From Strongyloides papillosus (Eukaryota > Nematoda > Chromadorea > Rhabditida > Strongyloididae), in NCBI GenBank assembly GCA_005656395.1, contig SRSI01000004.1, positions 1 to 64,000 of the forward strand: a stretch of DNA of 64,000 nucleotides, in the 5' to 3' direction. The first letter of the stretch is position 1. Each line of letters opens with the position of its first letter. A program made the position numbers and the translations under genes. This document shows positions 38,358-51,700 of the stretch, piece after piece. Under the pieces are notes generated by a model. The model saw nothing but the letters and a program-made list of their open reading frames with translations. It was not told where the DNA came from and did not search any database.

Positions 38358-39258
38358 TAGGGTGGGCCAAAATATGCATCAAAGTAGCATGAAACAGTTT
38401 ATATCTGTTATAACTTTTTTTATTGTTGACGTATTTTTATGATATTATACTCATTTTGTACAGAACAATTTAGAGAATAATATACTACAAGATTGTTCTA
38501 AAGAATGATCTTAATAAAAAGTTGTATTAAGTTAAATAAAAATTTTTATACTTTTATTTTAAAAGTGCATCTTAAAATATTTCAATTTATTTAAAAATAA
38601 ATGCTAGATGTTTAAAATGTTACTTTGGAACATTTTTCTTCATAAAATATTTTGTTTATACAATATTAATTTCTTCCATATATTTTAAATATTTTTTACC
38701 ATTGTTACCTCTTTAAGAAAGTGTTCTACTAAAGCACGGACAAAAACAGTTCGTGATTACTACACCAACAAATGTTCAATTGTTACAACTCATAAATTAT
38801 TCTAAATCTACTACAATGTGACCCAAGCTTCGTCAAGACATGCAATATTAAGTGTGGTAAATCATTTCAAAGAGTTAAACAAAACAATTTAATAAGAGTA
38901 ATAATTAATGTTTTATAATTAACAAGCTTTTGCAAGAAATTAAATGGTGATCACTTAAAAGATTACATTTTTCATACATAATTGTGTGAAATATTGACTT
39001 ATTACGAATTGTAACCATGTGTTTTAATCTTAAAAATAAGTTTAAATTGAAAAATATTAAGAAATACTTTTTTTAAATGTAAAATATTAAGAAATTAAAA
39101 AACTTTTTTTAAGTTCATCCTTGAGAACGATCTTGTAATATATTATTCTCTAACAAATTCTCTGCAAAATGCGTATAATACCATGAAAATATGTCACCTA
39201 CAAAAAAAAGTAATAAAGTGTTATATTGCAACTGTGATGCATATTTTGGCCCACTCTG
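38358..39258. mobile_element. Non-autonomous DNA transposon with long terminal inverted repeats (about 0.9 kb)
   Basis: The ends are inverted copies: TAGGGTGGGCCAAAATATGC at the left, and the reverse complement of the right end reads CAGAGTGGGCCAAAATATGC. Similarity continues for about 140-175 bp inward (shared ATTTTCATGGTATTATACGC-like block, then AGAGAATAATATA.TACAAGAT.GTTC). TA dinucleotides flank both ends, the target duplication of Tc1/mariner elements. The interior has no intact transposase and includes a roughly 30-bp direct duplication near 39046-39110. Boundaries assume the TA duplications at 38356-38357 and 39259-39260. Confidence 0.75.
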
Positions 39259-39634
39259 TATATATAATGGTTTATAAATGTTGTTTCATTGAAAAACTTT
39301 TATAACATTCACTTTACATGCAGAAGTACTGTAGTTGTACTAGAAAAATAATATATTAGACACTCGCATAACTATTGTTGTTTGTTTATAAAAAAATTTA
39401 AAATGCTATAATTTTATTCAATTTATACTATATTGTCCATGCTATGAATTACTTATCTTCGTCTAATGTCTGATTATCGGTTACAGATATGGAATAATTT
39501 TTTTCAAAAAAATACTAAGATAGGGCTATATTTACCTTATCACCATTTCTAAATATTTTACCAATAAAAAGTTTTGTAAGGACAAACATAAATGGTGGTG
39601 TGGTGGAAATACATCTGATTATCAAGCTAAATAA

Positions 39635-40362
39635 GAAAAAATCTCATAGTTAAAATTAACCAGTTTTTTTTCATATTCTTAAGTATAATGCGTGGCCGAG
39701 TATTATTATATCGAAAACAACTCCTTTTCCTGTTGTAGAAATTTGGTGTTTTTTTTATTATCTGCTCAATTTGATAACATCTGAAAAAATATCAAAAGTG
39801 AAAGTTAATTCGTGTAATAGAAACTTGTAGTAATTTATCCATCTCTACACCTCTAAATAAAGAATATCGGTATTTTCTTTGAATAATAGGCTTCACAACA
39901 ACTACAGTCTTCCTACCAAATAAACATTCGGTTATTTTTCTATTGGACGGACGTATATAATCAATTTTTTTTTAGTAGCTAATTAATATAAAAATATTTT
40001 TTCTTTTCAGTATTATTAAACGAATCTTTATACGATTAGTTGATTGATCTTAAGTTTAAAAATAAGCGTCCATTAATTTAATTTTTAATTATGCTCACGT
40101 CTGTTTATTAGGTGAGCTATTTTTGTACAGTTGTAGCTTACCCACTCTCTATTTTCCTTATAAAAGTGTGGGTAATTATCAACCAAAAATTTTAAAGGCT
40201 TGCATTAAATATTGAGGCTTACAAGATTGGTGTCTTCAAATCGAAATTTTAGTAACCATCTTTCTCCTTAATGCTCTACACAGATCTTTAATATTTCCAG
40301 TTGAGTTAGCCTAGTTGGAATTTGTAGATTATGCGAATCGAAATTCTCTTTGGCTACTTCTA
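39635..40362 (-). pseudogene. Decayed mariner-family transposase
   Basis: Minus-strand fragments in different frames follow the order of a mariner transposase. Near 40362-40268: KENFDSHNLQIPTRLTQLEI matches the linker after the helix-turn-helix; near 40155-40086: EWVSYNCTK then NRREH matches the WVPHEL block; near 39963-39800: YIRPSNRK, then FGRKTVVVVKPIIQ matches the region between the first and second catalytic aspartates; near 39788-39635: YQIEQIIKKTPNFYNRK and YNNTRPR matches the block around DNARPH, with the Asp replaced by Asn. Stops and frameshifts separate the pieces, so it is a relic. I could not define its inverted repeats. It lies about 380 bp from the TIR element. Confidence 0.6.
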
Positions 40363-42061
40363 TGGTTTAACAAAAAAAAGTTTAAAATAAAAAATATGGC
40401 AAATTAAGGTTTTACATCTTATAAAGTTATAAAACGGTATTATTTAATTATCATGGTACCATAATTCTCAATCTCTTGTAATTGTATTTTTTGTTCATAT
40501 AAAATAAAAAACAACAAATTTATGTTACAATCTAATACCATATTTTAGCAGTCAAGGCATCATAAAATATCAACATTTATTTATAATCTAATTATTATGA
40601 AGTATATAAAATAATTGGTTTAAAATAATTTATTTTACACATCTAATTTCTTCATACATTCAATAGCCTTAGGACATTTTAACTTGTAAATGAATGAACT
40701 TATAAAAATAAGAATTTAAATTTTTTCAATCTTGGAAATTTATATATCTAATTTATTTCTAATAAAGCAACCTGTATGAACTACTATGTACATATAATTT
40801 ATATATGCATAATAAACTTTTTTGGTAAAGTGTTTTCCATTCCAGATATAACTACAAGTTTTTATGTATTTTTAGTACTTATCAGTTTGTAGAATATGAT
40901 TTATACTTACTGTTAAAATGGCGCAATTGTGTTAGTAATCATTTACCATGTATTTTGATAACTGTCATTTGTCACATTTATTCTAATATTACACTTGTGT
41001 AATGAGAAATTATGGTTCTTTTATAGTATTAATAATACCTTAATTTTATACCGCGACAAAATTGTTTAACTCTTTTTATTTGATAAATATTATTTGAAGT
41101 ATATAACATTCAGTAAAGTATATACGATATTTTGTGAATAGTATTATAAATATTTAATTTTCTGACAAGGATTTTTTTAAAAACTTTAAAGACGTGATAC
41201 AAAAAAATCAATATTGCCTCTGGAATATTTTTTTTTTTTATGTTTACTGATGTTTTATACTTAAAAGCTTCAATATTCAACATATAAGTTTGCAGTTGTG
41301 GATTAATGATTAAATTATTGAAAGTCATTGGCTTTTAGAATATGTATATAATAGATGCACTAAGAGTTATCTAATTGATGGGATAAATCTTTTAAAATAC
41401 AACAATTTCTTATGCAACAATAGTACATACTTTAAAAGCTAAATTTTAAGTTTAAATATTATTATATACATCCTAAGATTATTTATTAATATTTGTGGCA
41501 TTGATAATTATTTTTCCCATTTATGTATAATGTAAAATAGTATTAAAGCTATTTATTTAATGTGGAAAAGTTGCAATTTTCGATTTTTATTTCATTCAAA
41601 ACATCTGTAAATTGTAAATATTTTTTAAAAAGTACTATCAAAAATTTAATTAACTTTGATGCTTATTTAAATAAATATATGTATATAGATATATGTATAT
41701 ATATTTATTATTTTATAAGATAGATTTGAAACATTTATAAAATGTTATTTTAAAGAAAGGATATATTTTTATCTTAAAGATTTTACCGTATACATGTAAA
41801 GAATATCATCTTTTCTTGTCATTAAATATATAAGACATGGCACATTATAGTACTGGTTTAGTAATAATACATTTCTTGTCTACGACTTTCTTTTCAATAC
41901 ACTTTTCATTCACTCATCAACTCAATTTATTTAGTCTTTATTCCAATTTTATCTTTTCATGTTAAGATAGATAGTCTAATATTTTATTTGAAGGTTTGTA
42001 CTTACAATATATATAATATATACATTTATATATTTTAACTAACTATCTAACGAACAAAATT
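40363..42061. other. Region upstream of GSK-3
   Basis: 1.7 kb of AT-rich DNA. No exon recognised; the open frame at 41110-41328 (minus) looks like chance. Probably the GSK-3 promoter and leader. Confidence 0.5.
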
Positions 42062-43471
42062 ATGGCTAGTTTACGTCAAACGGATTTACTTGGAACAGGA
42101 ATGGAAGTGGTAACAAAGGCCCAAAAAATTATTAAAAAAGAGTCAAGAGATGAGAAGTTAGAAAAAGAATTGGAGGATGTTGAAATTATTTGCTCTGAAA
42201 CACGAGTTATTGGAAAAGGTTCTTTTGGGGTTGTTTTTCAAGCTAAATGCAAAAATGGTCCAAATGGTCCTACGGAGTTAGTCGCAATAAAAAGAGTTTT
42301 GCAAGATCGGAGATATAAAGTTTGTTTATACAAAGTAATGATAACTTATTTTTTTTATTTATTTATAGAACCGTGAATTGCAAATGATGGTACATTTAAA
42401 TCATCCAAATGTCGTTGATTTAAAATATTACTTTTATTCTAATGGAGTCGGAGCAAAGGTATGTATTTTATAAATTATATGTATTTTATAACTAGTAATG
42501 TTATTTTATAGTCAGATGATATTTATCTTAATCTTGTATTAGAATACATTCCTGACACTGTAAGTCGTATTGCCAAGACGTACAGTGGAAGAAGAGCTGT
42601 CATACCAACCCCTTATGTTAAAGTATATATTTATCAACTTTTGCGGGCTCTCGGATATTGTCATTTATTAGGAATTTGTCATCGTGATGTAAAGCCGCAA
42701 AATCTCCTCCTGAGTTCTGAGACAAATGTTTTAAAACTTTGTGATTTTGGTTCCGCTAAACATCTAATTCCTGGAGAAACTAATGTTGCATACATTTGTT
42801 CTAGATACTATCGTGCCCCAGAATTAATATTTGGTTCTACTGACTATACAACCCAAATTGATGTTTGGAGTGCCGGAACAGTATTAGCCGAATTACTCCT
42901 GGGAACTCCAATATTCCCTGGAGAGTCGGCTGTAGATCAGTTAGTTGAAATAATTAAAGTGCTTGGTACACCAACAAAAGAACAAATAAGAAAAATGAAT
43001 CCAAATTATACCGAGTATAAATTTCCAAATATTGGACCACATCCATGGAATAAAGTTTTTAGACCTAGAACTGATCCATTAGCAATACAATTAGTACATG
43101 ATCTTGTTCAATATGATCCTAAAAAACGCCCAACAGCCTACGAAGCATTAAAAAGTCCATTCTTTGATGAGTTAAAAAGACACGGATACAGATTGCCATC
43201 TGGTGCTAGATTACCACCATTAACAAATTGGACAATTGATGAAAGAGAATATTTTACTAAGGATGAATCTGGCTTACAATCTCTTTTACAATCTGACAAA
43301 GATTCTGAGTCAGGAGAGATGAATTGTGAAAGTGGTTCAGGTCATCCAATGACAACAAGAAGTGTTAATAATAGACTTTCAAGAACAACAACAGAAAGTG
43401 TCAGTGGATCTCAAAATGTAAACTATAATCAAGGTAGTATGGATTTTTATCAAAATGATAACTTGACATAA
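42062..43471 (+). CDS. gsk-3: Glycogen synthase kinase 3 (435 aa)
   Basis: Ser/Thr kinase of Wnt, insulin and cell-fate signalling. Exons 42062-42319, 42369-42458, 42512-43471, phases consistent. Seen: glycine loop [15 protein letters not shown] lysine in VAIKRV (K77), HRDVKPQN (D175), DFGSAK, and the activation-loop [14 protein letters not shown] with the autophosphorylated tyrosine at 210. The primed-substrate pocket residues corresponding to human Arg96, Arg180 and Lys205 are present (R84, R174, K199). The N-terminal 50 residues are charged and lack the RTTS-type inhibitory serine of vertebrate GSK3. The C-terminal 60 residues are a Ser/Asn/Thr-rich tail (from about TKDESGLQ) not needed for the kinase fold. 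Nematodes may have more than one GSK3-like gene; this could be a paralogue. Confidence 0.93.
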
Positions 43472-44271
43472 ATCTTTTACCAATGAATATATATGAATCA
43501 ATTTAAAAAAAATATTAACCGATTTATCATTTTATTTTCATTTTACTTTTCTTTTAAAATTATATATTCTTTAGCATGGGTTGAAATATTATTAGAAGAT
43601 ACAAATGTTATACTTGCTGAAAGAGAGTTAACTTCATTAAGTACTCATAATATCAAAGGATTATGATGAATTGTGGTGAATTCTTTGGTATTATATTTTT
43701 ATATAATATTTGCTAGCTATGTAAAAGAATATTAAAAAAACATTTTTTTATACTTGTTGTTTGATGCTTTTATATAATAAATTTATTATTTAAAAATTGT
43801 TTTAGTAAATATTTATTCTATAGACAAATAATTTTTGTAAATTAAATTTACAATAAATATATATTTATTTAAAATGCACTTAATTTTGAAGAGGAAACCA
43901 TTATTATTTATGTAAAAATTGAATCTTTATGAGTTAATTCTTCTAACACTGATTATAAAAATTTTATAAAAAATGTATTGTTTTAACAGGTGTTTGTAGT
44001 ATTTGTCAATTTTTCTAGCATCACTTAAAAGAAAAATATCTTAATTACTTTTCACGTTTCCACCTTACTCTCTAGTATTTTTTAACATATGTCATCACAT
44101 AACGTTTATAATTTATATGACTTTTTTTTGTTTTGTCCATTAAGTGTCATTAAAGTTTACTAATTTGACAAAAGACAACGAATTCTCACATCTTATGTCA
44201 AAGTAACAGTCAATGAAATATCCGGTTAAATTATTATAAAGTTGACCAACAAATAAATTAATCTATCATAC
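43472..44271. other. Spacer between GSK-3 and O-methyltransferase
   Basis: 800 bp with the GSK-3 3' UTR and the O-methyltransferase promoter. A weak TATA-like ATTATAAAG lies at about 44232. No additional gene seen. Confidence 0.5.
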
Positions 44272-45764
44272 TTGAAAAAATATTACATAATAATGCGCTT
44301 ATTCAATATTACTATTCTCCTTATTATTATTAATGCTTTACCTCCATACGTATATGGATTAAATGACCATTACAGTTTGGAAGATTTATTAAAAGGTAAA
44401 TTACCACGAACCAAACGAGATATTTTGGATTATTTAAATATCATGGATTTTGAATGGGTACAAAAATTTGTAGAAAAATTATTAGGTGATTTATATGTTG
44501 ATTTATCTGAGAATGACAAATTTGTGCAAACGTATACATTACCTGAGAATGAGGAAAATGAAGAAAGTAAAGAAGAAGTGTTAACAACAACTCTGCCTAT
44601 AGTTGAAAATACAACACAAAAAACTATGAAACTCCAAAATATCACAAAAGCTAAAAATATTAAAAATAAGGTGGCTAAAGTTATAACAACATCTGAACTA
44701 CCATTTTTGGGAACAACAACGACTAGAAAAATACAGATACATGAAAACAATAATCCATATAAAGTAATAATACCTACGACAAAAAATAATAAAACACTTC
44801 TGAGAACAGGTACAATAAAGAAAGATAATAAAACTACAGTTACAACATCATTGCCATTAGATTTAGCTGATTTCTGTATATCTAAATGCGGTAATATTTA
44901 ATTTTAATTAATTTCCTACTTCTCTTTTTAGAAATCCCTCTTAAATGTGGTTATAATGAAAAATTGGTTAGATATGCATATTTACATAACTCTAGTCCTG
45001 AAGATACATTAAAAGCATTAGTAAAGGTTAGTATGAAACAATAATAAATGTAAAAATATCTTTTATAATTATATTTTTCATATTTTTGTATAAAAAAATT
45101 TATTTTCTAATTTTTTTTTGTTTAGGAAAGTCAAATCATAGAAAAACAAATGTTACCTGTAATACATAAAACTGTAAATATTGAGGTTGTTCAGTTTACC
45201 ATGAATGTTTTAAGAGCATTCAAACCGCTGAGAAGTTTAGTTGTTGGTGTTTTTACGGGTTACTCAACAATTGCTGTCTCATTAATGTCACATTCTGAAG
45301 GTATTGTTGTTGGTATTGAGGACCCAGAGCTAGTAGATTATTGGGAGGCTGTTGGTAAGAAAGCTTCTCATCATTTAGGATTAACTCAACGAATACAAAT
45401 TCGTGCTACGGATGCCATTGATAGAGAATTACATAAATTAGCACAATATGAACCAACAGCATTTGATTTTATACTATTAGATGACTTTAAGTATGAAAAC
45501 TATTTAATAGATTATGAGATGGCTGTAAATATTTTGAGAAAAGAAGGTATATTAATAATAACAAGTGTAAGTATTTTACAATCAAGTACAGCTTTAATTT
45601 ATTTTTAGTCTTTTACAAATAAATTATTAAGTAAAGATGAAAATGAAATGACTGAGGATGACAAGGTTCTTCGTGCATTAAATCATAAAATTAAGAATGA
45701 CCCAAGGGTTGTCTCAACATTACTTCCTATATCAGATGGCACATGGTTTATTATTAAAAAATAA
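44272..45764 (+). CDS. Secreted family-3 O-methyltransferase with Thr-rich N-terminal region (436 aa)
   Basis: S-adenosylmethionine-dependent O-methyltransferase of the catechol/caffeoyl-CoA (family 3) type; C. elegans COMT proteins are of this class. Exons 44272-44890, 44932-45026, 45126-45566, 45609-45764, phases consistent. Seen: signal peptide, best read from the second ATG (MRLFNITILLIIINALPP); a low-complexity Thr/Asn/Lys-rich stretch at about 100-200 with several N-x-T sites; then the methyltransferase fold from about 207, with the SAM motif VVGVFTGYSTIAVSLM, acidic ribose-binding GIEDPEL, and metal/catalytic-site FDFILLDDFKYENY (the usual IDADKxNY). Ends TWFIIKK. AATAAA at 45873-45878. 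The family domain is normally about 220 aa; the N-terminal 200 residues are an extension. Substrate unknown. Confidence 0.85.
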
Positions 45765-48700
45765 TAAGAGTATTTAAAATAATGGAAAAAGAAGTTATCT
45801 TTCTTAGTTGCAACTAATAATTTTGTAATGTTAAAATTAATTTCAATAAGATTTGTAATTTTAAAAATTTTAAATAAATAAACTATAAATAAAAATCAAT
45901 ATGAATAGTAGGAGGTAAAAATTTTTATAAAATATTAAATGAAAATAGATGAAATTTTGAGAAAAAATGTCGTCATTATTAGTAATTTTGATTTATCATC
46001 GAATTACTGTATGATTCATCAAAAATTATTCATTTTTTCATGATTTACCATATCTCCATAAAAATATTTTGCTTAAAAGTTTAAACAAAAATTCATTGTA
46101 AATTGTATATATATAGAGAGGAAAACTTTTATTTTCCACATTCGTTTTAACATGATTGACGTTTAATATTTTACTTATAATTAATATTTCTTTTAAAAGA
46201 TTTTTAAGGAAATAAATATAATTTTTAATTGATCATATATATTATTTTCCTATCTATTTCCTAAAATATTGCTTAAATTGTGAACAATGTTAATTGATTA
46301 TTGTTAAGTGATTAAAAATGTTTCTTATCGATCTAATAAAAAAATAAAATATTTTTGTTCCTCTAAAAAAATACATTGTCGTTTATTTTTTGAAAAAAAA
46401 AGGTGAAAAATTATAGATTGTATAATTCTTTACTATTCTAGAAAGAGACTATATATATTGGTACGCTAATTTGTTAGTATAAAAAAATGCATAAAATGTT
46501 ATAAGTTATGTAGTACCATTTTAAGACTACTTTTCTTTAAAATATATTAATTCTGCTATATTTAATTTAAAATCTTCTGTTTTTGTGATATTAGAAATTT
46601 AAAGTACAAAAATTTGTAAAATTTATCAATAACAAAAATACAATATGATATTTCTTATTAGAGCACTTTAGTGTTTATTTTTTGCGGAAAGTGCAATTAA
46701 GACTTATCTAGAGAAATTCACATATTATTTATGTAAGTTAGTTTTTTTATATATCAATATTACAGCATTAAAAAAAGAGCTATTATTGTTCTATTGGGTT
46801 TATAAAACTTTACAATTGTAAATATAAATGAATGAGGATGTAAAATTGGTTATATTAGTTATTGTACTTATGATCACTATAATATCGTATCCAATAATGT
46901 AGTCATCAATTAGTTTAGATTATTCTATCTTAATATTGATGAGATAATATCTTTCGAACAAAAAATATTTTGGTATTTATTTACTTTCATATTATATTGT
47001 TGCCAAACTATTTATCTTGTTGTGTACTAATCTACAATATTATTAGTTTTACTATCACACTAAGACAAACTTTATATATATCTAATATTAATCCACAGTT
47101 AATTTATTGACAATACCTTTGCTTTATTTTATCATTATTAATAATAAAACATCAGTCATTAATATTATTAAATGTATATAAATTAAGCATTATTTTAAAA
47201 TTGTACTTCACAAAAAGGATAATATTTTCTAATTTTAATGGATATACAGTTTATTTATACATTTTCTTTGAACAATATTTGTTTAAGTATAATGTTCAAA
47301 AATTCTTCCCACCAATAACATCCTTTAAATTATAATTTAAAAATTGTTTAATATTTAAAATTGTTAAAATATTATGTTGCTTATATATTTTTTTCATTAA
47401 AATCACCATTCATAAAAATTTTTCTACTTATAATATTATCATTTCATATATATAAGTGAATTGTCTTTAACCATAAGTAAGGCGTCAAATACAACATTTA
47501 GTCTGAATAATATATGTTTACATATGGATTACAAGAAACCTACTACAATGGAAAAGATGAAAACGTAAAAGATGAGTTCGTAATTGATTTACTTATTCGA
47601 CAATTCTCGACAAACAATGTCTAAATGTAGATAAAATATTTTAAAAGATGTTTAAATAAAATGTCTATCATCAATATATGTGTAGTATTTTCCTCTATTA
47701 ATTATAAAATGTTTCCTTTAAAATAATATAAATGATCAATTATTACAATCCTATTTTATTATATTAATTTTTGCTTATATCAAGACTAAAATATGCAAAT
47801 CATATAGATTTTCCTTTTCAGTACATATTATTAAAAAAAGCTTAGCCATACTTACTTTTATAACTTTTTTCCCAAATATTTAAAATACTTCACTAACTAC
47901 TAAACAATACATATTTTATATACCATTATTATCTTTATTCATTTTGTAATAACTTGCTTTCTGTAAAATTTATATAATTTTTCAACGAATAAAATTTTTA
48001 TTTATAAAACATTATAACAGAGTTATTCTTGTTAGTTTACACCTTTGAATGCCTTTATATTTACTTTTTAAACTACACATATATATGTAGTTTTTTTAAT
48101 TTTCTTATCTTAATATGTCTATTTCAAACAAAAGCTATATTGGACAATAAATAGTAATTTTGATAAGATATTTAAATAATTAAATATGCATTTTTATACT
48201 ATTTCTGATGACAAAGCTTTAAAAAAATTTACATCATTTTATTTTGATTAGGTATTAAAATATCACACCAAACATCAAATATAAATACATTCCTGTAATA
48301 TTTTCATGGTAAAAAATATTCCCACAAAAACTACTTTTTTATGTAACCATTTATATTTATTTTATCATAACGTAAAAATAATTTTTGTAATATTAAAATA
48401 AAAGAATAGTATTATATATTAACATGAAATTGTAAATATTATATTCATAATGAGTCACTTTAATTGTTCTTTAAAAATGTTTTACATAAGATATTATTTA
48501 ATGATTTTGAAAAATATAACTTACTAATATATATTTTTTGATTTAATTCATTTATATTTTTGTATATATATATAATTGAACAACAAAATCCATTTTTGCA
48601 TCCTCTTAATTTTTATTAGTAGTACTCTTTTTATTTAAATTATAGTCATTAAATATGGTCAAAGATCAATAAAATAAAATTATATTGGATAAAATGTATT

Positions 48701-51700
48701 GTCTTGTAATATATTACTATAAATCATTTTAAAAAAGTTCATATTACCTTAACTCTGTGAAATATTTAACATAAAATAAATTTATATATTTATATTTATT
48801 TATGTGATATAACAGACCTACCAATTGTCAACTACACATATTTCATTTTTAATCATTATTTTTCATCTTAAATGAACATCTAATAAATGATTGATAAGAG
48901 TTATGTGTAAAACCAATTCAATGATTTAAGCAAAGATTTTTACATTTTTAAAACCATCCTTTTCAACTTTTTGTTCATTTTTACATATATACATAAATCT
49001 TTTTAATATTATCTACAAAAACATATTTCACTCCATCTATTAACAATAACTCCTCCTTTGTTGATTTCTCTTTTTCATACATATAACACTTTTCTTTCAA
49101 ATAAATAAAAGTTATAGTAAAAGAAGAAAGTTATAGTCTATGATCTGAAGTTTGTATGTCCACATTACTAAAAACATTTCTCAATATAGATATTATAAAA
49201 TAAAAACTAGCTGAACTCCTTCATCATTGCTTTTACTTATTTAACATTATTTTATTTTTTTGCGTGTATACTTACTACTACTATACTACTGTTACTTCGA
49301 AGAGTATTTCAATCTCGTACATATATTTATTGAAGATAGAAATAATTTTTATATTTCCAAACCAGACTTTATTTTGTATTTCTTTATTCATGTAGAATCT
49401 TGATCTTATATACTAATAATAAATTTACATACATACACTCTTTATATAAAAAGTTATATAATGGGAAATTTTATGTTAAGTTTCTAAATAAATCTATAAT
49501 ATTTAAAGTATAAATCTTAACTAACAATAAATTATAATATAAATCCTTTTTTTGAATAGAAATTTTTTAATCTATATATTATTATTCTATTTTATAATAT
49601 ATCCTTTCTTTATTATATTAAATATAAGTAAAAAAAATTATTAAATGATTAAGCATTTTTTTGGTTAGGTAAAAAATATCTTTTATATAAGATGATTTAT
49701 TATTATATAAAGTAATATAAATAATGAAACAGCTAATAGAATATTAACCATGAGATTATTCACCATCTTTTTGTTTATTATTGTATAATTTTAAGATTAA
49801 ATATCAATTAAGGAAAGTATTTTTCATGTGCCAATAACATTTGTCTTTCAACAGATGTTTAGAATATGACTCATTTACACTTACTGACAATTGAGTTCCA
49901 TAACTACTGCGCAAAATGAATATTATTGTGGCGCGTTACTATAATGTGAAATTTAAACTCAATATCGTTCTCTCACATGATTTAAATCATATATATCTAT
50001 AAAAATATTTGGGATTCCTTATATAGAATTAACCAATTTATTTATCAATTATCTAATATATTCTTTTATTAATAATCGCCGTTCCAATAACTATTATATT
50101 ATTAAATTTTACCACTCATTGTTTGAAGATCATTTCATCAATATTTATTTTATCAAATTCTTAAAATATCATAACATTTTAAAAAATATTATTTAATTTT
50201 ATATGAAAAGTAAAATATCATTAAGTAATGATATAGATTAAAATATATAGTTTATTAATTATATACATTTACCATGTTAAAAATACAATAATAGTTATAT
50301 GTGAAAGATGCAGATAAATTTTTCGTTTTGATCATACCTTTGAGCAATTTTTTCACAAAAATATTCTTCAATAAAAATAGTATTTATTACGAATTGCACA
50401 TATATTATTGACATTTAAAATTATTGCAAACATACATAAAATAAAAAAATATATAGGAAAATTGAATAAATGATTATAGGTAAGATAATTATATATCTAA
50501 ATTTTGTCAACTACCAGAAACATTGTCAAATATATTCATTATGATCTATTTAAATCTCATCAAAACATGCGCCATCTTAATTTGACCTTTCATGATATTG
50601 CACTCAACCTGACATTTAACATAACTTGAATTCCATTGTTTTCGTTTTAATTATTTTAAAAGTCAACTCCAGAAAAGAGATTCAAATTAGTAGTAGAATT
50701 ATATTTCTTTGTTACTAAATTTGTACGATTTCATTATCTTTCTCCAAGACAACTTTTTTATCTTCGAAATAACTATATTTCTATTGAACAGGAGAAGAAT
50801 GATAGTTAGTAAATGAGTATAAGTTAACAGAAATATATACTTGTTTCTTATGAATTATACTCTTAAAAAAGCGTTAGTATTTGGAATAAGAATATAATAT
50901 ATATATGAATCTTTTACAATTTAAACTAAATAGATAAGGAGATTATAAACTTTTCTTTTTATTAACTCTACAAAATTATATATAATGTCAAATTTTTCTA
51001 CTTCAAATCATCATTTAACTTTTTATATGCATTGTTTTCATTTTTTTCCTTCAAACAACTGTACTTTCATTATTTTTATACTTTTTATTAACAAAATTAT
51101 TTGTACATTTTGTATTATTCAACCATGCTCTGTTTATTTAATGGTTTTATTTTTAAATCTTACGATTTAACTAATGTTTGGTTTTTTATTACTTTAATTT
51201 TAGTTTATTTAATTCTATAATTATGACTCAATTACATTTATATTTTTGCCTTTTAAAGAATCATTTATAATCATCTCATTCAATATCAGTTAATCTTAAT
51301 ATTTAAAGTTTATCGTGATATACAGTTTCTTAAAGCGTTTTTAAGCTTATGTGTCATTCAATTTTAAATTTAAATTCTTTTTTAAAAATATATATTTTAA
51401 TATTTTTCTTTTCAATTATTCATTTATACCTAAAAATTTATTATTTATATTGTTAAATATTTATGTCTATTGAGCGAGGAGCAAAAATGTCAAATGTTGC
51501 GTTGACCTTGCCATATATATGCATATATTAAAATATCCTTATGACATTATTTTTTTAATTTACAATGGTAAATCGCTATAACTCCAAAGGCACCATCTCG
51601 TTATGCCTTACTCATTTTTTTCCATATACAACAAAGTGAAAATTACTTCTTTCTTATGCATAAATTTTTATTTTTTTTATGTTGTATCTATTGTTTGATT

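Noticed and set aside
40261..40340. Possible tRNA in a GC-richer patch
   Set aside because: No acceptor-stem pairing or T-loop motif; the same bases read as mariner transposase remnant on the minus strand.
41110..41328. Minus-strand 72-codon frame upstream of GSK-3
   Set aside because: Composition is what random AT-rich DNA gives (I, N, K, Y, L) and no splice or promoter context supports it.
50985..51170. Plus-strand 61-codon frame upstream of myosin
   Set aside because: Phe/Ile/His-rich chance frame, no support as an exon.
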